A stretch of DNA of 64,000 nt from Xanthomonas hortorum (GTDB lineage Bacteria > Pseudomonadota > Gammaproteobacteria > Xanthomonadales > Xanthomonadaceae), in contig NZ_CP101417.1 of NCBI RefSeq assembly GCF_024339125.1, positions 4,537,001 to 4,601,000 on the forward strand, given 5' to 3'. Under the pieces are notes generated by a model, which was not told the origin of the DNA, ran no database searches, and saw only the letters and a list, made by a program, of their open reading frames with translations. The stretch's first letter is position 1. Each line of letters begins with the position of its first letter. Shown here one piece after another: positions 58,986 to 64,000 of this stretch. Both the position numbers and the translations under genes were made by a program.

Positions 58986-61343
58986 TCACACGTACCACGC
59001 CTGCACTGCCACCACGGCAGCGCTGCCAGACAACGCCACGCGATCCGCATGTGGGCCTTGCAGGCGTGCAGGCTTGCCGTCCACGAGCACACGCTCCAGC
59101 CGCGTGCCTTGTGGCGCACGCAAGGTCAGCCAGGTGCGCTTGGGCGCCTGCTCCGGCAGTTGCACCTGTGCATCGATACGCTGCGCATCGACATCCGTAC
59201 GCAGCGTCAGCGTGACCTTGCCCCAACGCGTCGGCGCTGCGGTGATGCCGACTGTTGCACCGCTGCCCAACCAGGCACGCGGCAACGCACGCGCCAAAAA
59301 CAACTGCTCGCCGGCGCTGTCGTCGCTGACCAGCATCCAGCGCAGCAGCAGCGGGATGGTCATCTGCGCGGGAATGCAGAACAACGGCATGCCGCCGGTG
59401 ATACCGCTGACTTCGCCCGCTGTCCAGCTGCCGCGCGTATGCACCTGGTAGCGGTGTGCATAGACGAACAACAGGTACTCTTCGATGCGATCCAGCCGCA
59501 GCAGCTGTTGCGCATAACCGTAGGAAATGAATCCAAGCAGATCGCGGCTGCCCGGCTCCGGCGGCGCGATATTGGCCACCACGCCAATGCTGGTGCCACC
59601 ATGGCCGCGCAGGCAATCGATCACCAGGTGAGCCAACGCGTCCGGCAACACATCGGCCTGCAACAGTTCAGCGTAGGCGCGGTGCGGCCATTGCTGCTCG
59701 CTGGGTTTTTCCTGCAGTAGCGATTGGCGAAAGGTGAGTTTGGCGCCAGGCAATGGGCCGACATAGGGCGGCGATACATCGCGGCGCACATTGGCACGCA
59801 GGCTGGCTTCCAACCGCGTGCGCAATTGTTTGGCACGGCGCTGCCATTGGTTGGCCAAACCGGCATCGCCACCGAGCGTGCTCCAGACCTGCGCGATGTC
59901 TTCCCAACCGCGAATCGTCAGTGCGCTATTGGCGTAGTACGGCTTCCACCACAGCGATGGATCGGGAAACAGACAGGCGTCGGATTCGTTCCAGCCGTGC
60001 AGCAGGCCATGACCATGCGCGCTGCGCGGCAACGCCAACGCCTGGTCGTGCAAGTCGCACAGCACCTGTGCAGTGGCCGCGATCTTGGGCAACAGGCGCC
60101 GCAGCCGCGCCGCATCGCCGGTGTAACGCAGATAGCGCGCCAACAGCGACAGGGTCAGCCCGAACTGCCCGACCTCCGGCCCGCGCATGTTCGGCAGGCC
60201 ATCGTCCTGCACGAACGCGTCGAAGTAATTGTCCAGCACCGCGGCGGCCTGCGCGAAGCGGCCCCATTCCAGATTGGCGTAGAACGAACTGGTGAAGGTG
60301 TCCTGGAAGCCGTCGTACTCGTTGCCGTAGTAGTCGCGCTCCACCGCACCGTACTTGGGGTAATCGCCACCGGGCCGCACCACCAGCTCGCGCGCGAACG
60401 CGAACTGCGCCATGTCGTTCCAGCTGGCATCGGGCAGCTGCGCCTGCACCGTACCGTCCAGGGCCTGCTGCCAGTACGCGGCGAAATCGATCAACGCGGC
60501 GTAGAACTGTTCGGCGGTGGCCTCTTTTCGCGAAGGCGCGAACGCGGGATAGCTGTGCGTGTAATGCACGCCAACGATCTCGCCGCCGCGCACATGCATC
60601 GTGCGATGCCAGGTCTGCACCACGAAGCGATCGCTGGCACGCACGTCGGCAAAGACCAGTACGTCGTACCAGGCATCGGCCCCGCCCTCGCGGCGCATCA
60701 CCTTGCGCACTGCCGGCATCCACCCGCCCAGCATGCCTTCCTCGCGGCGCTTGATCAGGGCTTCTTCGCCCAACTCGGCAAACGCCTGTTCAGGGCGCGA
60801 GGTGCGGCTGCGGCCATTGGGCAGGATCGGCATGGTGTCCAGGCTTTCGCGCGTGCCGACAAACGTGGTCCACGGCCAGCGCCCACCATTGTCCTTGGGG
60901 TCGAGCAGCGAGGCCGGTGGCGGCGCGACATCGCGCACCTGCGCCTCGTCCGGGTCGCCATCGCGCAGCAGGCGGTCGGCAAGCAGATCCGCTTCGGCCA
61001 TCGCCACCTCGGCCAGCGACATGCCGAAGTACGGCTTGCCCTCGGCCGGATAGGCCGGCTCGGTGCGTTTGTCCAGGCGCAGCACGCCGGCCTCGGTCCA
61101 CAGCGTCAGCTGGCCCTGCGGGTTGTCGAGATGCTCGTATACTGTCCACTGCTGCTGCAGATGCCGAAAGCGGCACAGCGTGCTGCCGACATGCGCGGCG
61201 GAGGGGAGTGCTTCCAGACGTGGCAGGGCCGGTGGTGGCAGCGTCGTCGGCGTTTGCAGTGTCCCCGGCATTGCGATCGCAGCACCTGCACCCACCACCG
61301 CGGTCGCTGCCATGCCCTGACGCAAAAACGTTCTACGGTCCAT
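58986..61343 (-). CDS. Tat-exported six-hairpin glycosidase-like protein
   Basis: 785 residues from ATG 61343, with a twin-arginine leader (MDRRTFLRQGMAATAVVG). An N-terminal region of about 280 residues (WHRTMHVRGGEIVGVHYTHSYPAF) precedes an alpha-helical toroid typical of (alpha/alpha)6 glycosidases (GFQDTFTSSFYANLEWGRFAQ, LLHGWNESDACLFPD, WWKPYYANSALTIRGWEDIAQVW). A C-terminal beta domain ends VVAVQAWYV. The GH family is not recognised. As the first gene of the same-strand block it may act on the same plant glycan. Confidence 0.7.
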   Translation of the reverse strand: MDRRTFLRQGMAATAVVGAGAAIAMPGTLQTPTTLPPPALPRLEALPSAAHVGSTLCRFRHLQQQWTVYEHLDNPQGQLTLWTEAGVLRLDKRTEPAYPAEGKPYFGMSLAEVAMAEADLLADRLLRDGDPDEAQVRDVAPPPASLLDPKDNGGRWPWTTFVGTRESLDTMPILPNGRSRTSRPEQAFAELGEEALIKRREEGMLGGWMPAVRKVMRREGGADAWYDVLVFADVRASDRFVVQTWHRTMHVRGGEIVGVHYTHSYPAFAPSRKEATAEQFYAALIDFAAYWQQALDGTVQAQLPDASWNDMAQFAFARELVVRPGGDYPKYGAVERDYYGNEYDGFQDTFTSSFYANLEWGRFAQAAAVLDNYFDAFVQDDGLPNMRGPEVGQFGLTLSLLARYLRYTGDAARLRRLLPKIAATAQVLCDLHDQALALPRSAHGHGLLHGWNESDACLFPDPSLWWKPYYANSALTIRGWEDIAQVWSTLGGDAGLANQWQRRAKQLRTRLEASLRANVRRDVSPPYVGPLPGAKLTFRQSLLQEKPSEQQWPHRAYAELLQADVLPDALAHLVIDCLRGHGGTSIGVVANIAPPEPGSRDLLGFISYGYAQQLLRLDRIEEYLLFVYAHRYQVHTRGSWTAGEVSGITGGMPLFCIPAQMTIPLLLRWMLVSDDSAGEQLFLARALPRAWLGSGATVGITAAPTRWGKVTLTLRTDVDAQRIDAQVQLPEQAPKRTWLTLRAPQGTRLERVLVDGKPARLQGPHADRVALSGSAAVVAVQAWYV

Positions 61344-61940
61344 CGTTGCGCCCCGAAGTGATATCTGCCCCATCGTGCGCGACAACGCGCCCGGCGTCTT
61401 GTGGCACGTGTCCGGCACCTGTGCGGAAATCTGCACACAAGCGGGCATCGATCGACTCACAGTTGTACCTGCTGCGATGCCGAGCCTGCTGTCTGCAGTT
61501 TGATACACAACCGGCGATAATGGCGGCACCAGCGCAGCCCTGCCGGCGTGGGCTGCGTGATTGGCACGGATCTCGCTGCAATCGCAGCCAACCCAGCGTT
61601 GTGGTGCAGCACCTGTCTGGCCAACCCGATGCCTTCCGCGACAGCGGCGATGGCGACAACGGCGGCTTCCGTGCGTCGGACGGACGGGATGCCAACGCCG
61701 GACTCGGCGTACCCGACGGTGCGCGCCTGCCAGCATTGCTCAAACACGCAGGATGTCGGCTGCACCGGCTGGCGCGCTGCCGTAGCAGCCACGTGCAGCG
61801 CCTGCTTGTCGCCCCTGCCATTTGGCCAAGTGACTTTTCGGCCACGCCCGAGTGTGCGGTGACCGCCACACTGCGGCACAGACCCAAGCTGCATCGTCGC
61901 CAGACAGCCGCGCAGCCATAACCCGTACACAAGGAACGTC
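61344..61940. other. 597-bp divergent intergenic region
   Basis: It separates the glycosidase-like gene from the DUF5694 gene. Open frames here lack recognisable protein features. It should contain both promoters. Confidence 0.4.
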
Positions 61941-63107
61941 ATGCAGCCACAGCCACCTCGCATCTCGCACATTGCCCGCGCGGCAGCACGGGTTGTTGAC
62001 ACCAGTGCGCACTCCGCCAAGCTGTTGAAACGTTCAGCGCGTTACTTGCTGTGGCTGGCCTTGATCGCGCCCTGCATCGCACACGCGCAGGTCGATCTGT
62101 CGCAGCTGGATGCCGAGATGGCCGCCCCACGCACCCAGATACTGGTCCTAGGCAGCGTGCACTTGTTACAGTTGCCCAAGGGCAGCGACATCGGTGCGGC
62201 GCGCTTGCAACCGTTGATGGACCGGCTGGCCGCCTACAAGCCGACCATCATCACCGTAGAGAATCTTTCGGGAGAAACCTGCGATCTGATGCGACGCCAT
62301 CCTGCAGTCTATTTACCCGAAGACAGTGCGACCTATTGCCCCGACACCAGCGACGCGGCACGTGCCACCGGACTGGATGTTCCCACCGCGCTAGGCCAGG
62401 TACGCGCAGCGCTCGGCACCTTGCCGAGCGCGCCCACACCGGCACAGCGTCGACACCTGGCCGCGCTGTTTCTGGCCTCCGGCGATCCGTCGTCTGCGCT
62501 GGTGCAATGGTTGCAGCTTGCGCAGGCCGAACAGCGCAGCGGCGATGGCCTGGATGCGGCGTTGGTGACGCGACTGCGCGCCATGGAAACTCGCCCGAAC
62601 GAGAGCGACCAGATCGCGGCGCGACTGGCCGCAAAGCTCGGCTTGCAGCGCGTCTACCCGGCCGACGATCACACCGGCGACAACGTGGACCTGGGCGACC
62701 CTGTCGCATACGGCAAGGCCATCCAGGCGGCTTGGGACAAGGCCGCACCGCGTGCGAACGCCATGCGTGAGCGCGAAGACCAACTGGCCAGCGAAGGCAA
62801 ATTGCTGGAGCTCTATCGCGCGATCAACCTGCCGGCCAGCCAGCAGTTGGCCATCGCAGTGGATTTTCGCGCGGCATTGAGCGAGGGCTCGCCACAACGC
62901 TACGGCTACCGCTACATGTCCGGCTGGGAAATCCGCAACCTGCGCATGGTCTCGAACGTGCGCGCCAGTTTTGCCGAACAACCCGGCGCGCGCGTGCTGG
63001 CAGTGGTCGGCGCCATGCACAAGCCCTGGTTCGACAACTGGCTAGGACAACTGCAGGGCGTGGATATCGTCGATGCGGCGCAGGTATTAGGCACTGAAGG
63101 GCAGTGA
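61941..63107 (+). CDS. DUF5694 family protein (TraB/ChaN-like fold), exported
   Basis: 388 residues; AAGGA lies six bases before the ATG. A signal-anchor or signal peptide at residues about 35-50 ends IAHAQV. Then QILVLGSVHLLQLPKG, PTIITVENLSGETCDLM and LAVVGAMHKPWFDNWL match the DUF5694 family, whose histidines in GSxHL and VGAxH resemble the TraB/GumN-type superfamily. No enzyme activity is established. The gene stands alone. Confidence 0.75.
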   Translation: MQPQPPRISHIARAAARVVDTSAHSAKLLKRSARYLLWLALIAPCIAHAQVDLSQLDAEMAAPRTQILVLGSVHLLQLPKGSDIGAARLQPLMDRLAAYKPTIITVENLSGETCDLMRRHPAVYLPEDSATYCPDTSDAARATGLDVPTALGQVRAALGTLPSAPTPAQRRHLAALFLASGDPSSALVQWLQLAQAEQRSGDGLDAALVTRLRAMETRPNESDQIAARLAAKLGLQRVYPADDHTGDNVDLGDPVAYGKAIQAAWDKAAPRANAMREREDQLASEGKLLELYRAINLPASQQLAIAVDFRAALSEGSPQRYGYRYMSGWEIRNLRMVSNVRASFAEQPGARVLAVVGAMHKPWFDNWLGQLQGVDIVDAAQVLGTEGQ

Positions 63108-63180
63108 GTACAACGACTTCAGCATGACGCTATAGGTCAAAAGCCTAGTCAGTCGAGGGCGCGGTGCCCTCACCGCTCGC

Positions 63181-63457
63181 GGGACACGCCGCAAGTACGT
63201 CCGTGTAGGCTCGGTGGCGGCATCCATGCCGCCACACGGTCCCGCAATCGGCAAGGACACCGCACCAGTAAGTTGATCGATGACTTGGGGGAGAGCGTAC
63301 TGTCGCTCTGCTTGCACTGGGGAGCTGATTGGACTCGTTGTGATCCAGACAACGCATGTCATGCACTGTTTGCACCATGCATACCGACACTCTCGACTGG
63401 TCCTTGCCCGCCCACCGTCGCGTAAGAGCCTACACGGACGTACTTGCGGCGTGTCCT
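63181..63457. repeat. Inverted repeat with 31-bp arms (Xanthomonas intergenic element)
   Basis: The arms at 63181-63211 and 63427-63457 are complementary at all but one position and centre on CCGCAAGTACGTCCGTGTAGG. The 215-bp interior contains further GCGGCATCCATGCCGC-type hairpins and no gene. Similar CGCAAGTACGTCC units are, from memory, widespread in Xanthomonas intergenic DNA. Confidence 0.75.
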
Positions 63458-63573
63458 GCGATGGTGGGCGGGCAAGGGCCCTGCAGTGAAGTGGCAGACA
63501 AGTGTCGCCAAGCACCGCATCAAACGGACAGCCGTGCATTAGATCGACAACGGCCTTCGTCCACTCCGAGCTC

Positions 63574-63870
63574 TCAGCTCAATACGTCCAACAAGCTGCC
63601 CAACATCTCGTCGGAGCGCCGTAGCGCAGTGGCGTTGGCCTGGAAATCGTTGCGTGCCGATAGCCCTTCGACCAGATCAGTGGCTGGCGCAGAAGGATCG
63701 GAGCTGGCATCGACCACGCTGGCCGCCACTCCACCATTGGCCTGCGTGCTGGCCGCAACGGCCTGACGCGGACTGCCGTCTACCGGCTGGCGTGCCACAT
63801 TGCTGGCGGCCACCTGCTGACGCAGCGCGGCAACCTGCATTCCGGAACTGGCGATGGGACTGATGCTCAT
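63574..63870 (-). CDS. Miniature flagellar rod/hook-like protein
   Basis: 98 residues. The N-terminus (SISPIASSGMQVAALRQQVAASNVAR) resembles the rod-protein N-terminal helix ending in ASNIAN. The C-terminus (LVEGLSARNDFQANATALRRSDEMLGSLLDVL) resembles the Flg_bbr_C helix of FlgB/FlgC-type proteins. The usual middle domain is replaced by a short Ala/Ser-rich linker. GGAG lies six bases upstream. No flagellar genes are in the window. Function is unknown. Confidence 0.75.
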   Translation of the reverse strand: MSISPIASSGMQVAALRQQVAASNVARQPVDGSPRQAVAASTQANGGVAASVVDASSDPSAPATDLVEGLSARNDFQANATALRRSDEMLGSLLDVLS

Positions 63871-64000
63871 GGTGGCTCCGGTGCAGAAACTGAGAAAAAA
63901 CCGATGATGTTTGTTTACCGACCAATCAGCACAATCGTTGCTGGCAAACGCGCTGTGCTGCTGTCGCTCTTACGCCATCCAAGCCGCGTGGCAAGCGTTC

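Noticed and set aside
61457-62020. Minus-strand frame of 187 codons in the divergent intergenic region
   Set aside because: Cys/Arg-rich without domain, signal or ribosome-binding support, and it overlaps the start of the DUF5694 gene on the other strand.
63181-63457. CRISPR-like repeats
   Set aside because: There are only two arms, inverted and 215 bp apart, with no regular direct repeat-spacer pattern and no cas genes.

Overview
The window is about 64 kb of GC-rich gammaproteobacterial chromosome and looks like the plant pathogen genus Xanthomonas. The evidence is the secDF-yajC-tgt-queA block, several TonB-dependent receptors paired with plant-cell-wall glycosidases, Xanthomonas-type intergenic repeats, a Xanthomonas-type type IV secretion (X-T4SS) effector, an IS5-group insertion sequence, and an integron integrase remnant of the Xanthomonas type. 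The species is not assigned. No rRNA, tRNA or CRISPR array was seen.

Region 1 (1-6.6 kb) is accessory DNA. A large AHH-nuclease effector, open at the window edge, follows its Imm11/DUF1629 immunity gene. A relic of a second AHH N-terminus lies upstream. Next come two attC-like sites bracketing a SymE toxin cassette, an IS copy that has landed in the second attC, and the 5' stub of an integron integrase. Together these read as a decayed chromosomal integron.

Region 2 (6.6-31.2 kb) is mostly core. It holds protein export and queuosine genes (secF, secD, yajC, tgt, queA), an Lrp-type regulator divergent from a class III aminotransferase, a glycosyltransferase, and a three-gene phosphate-scavenging operon (TonB receptor, beta-propeller phytase, metallophosphatase) in which each junction overlaps by four bases. 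It continues with upp, a GH9 endoglucanase, a small secreted protein, a ferredoxin coupled to gamma-glutamyltransferase, a lipoprotein, rsmD-coaD, and htpG with a sigma-32-like promoter.

Region 3 (31.4-41.1 kb) is a polymorphic toxin island. A secreted 1598-residue RHS protein with an unassigned C-terminal toxin is followed by a DUF6869 gene, two IS copies in tandem, a TPR-like immunity pseudogene with two nonsense codons, and an orphan RHS tip carrying a DUF4329 toxin coupled to a small exported putative immunity protein. A 450-bp stretch of RHS core is repeated colinearly and could allow toxin-tip exchange.

Region 4 (41.2-61.3 kb) is one same-strand block for scavenging plant glycans, probably the arabinosides of hydroxyproline-rich glycoproteins such as extensin. 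It encodes a GH127 beta-L-arabinofuranosidase, two paralogous TonB receptors, an S9 prolyl-type peptidase, a GH43 enzyme, a GH121-like multidomain enzyme and a Tat-exported six-hairpin glycosidase-like protein. The receptors would import what the exported enzymes release. The window ends with a DUF5694 protein, an inverted repeat, and a 98-residue protein that looks like a miniature flagellar rod protein.
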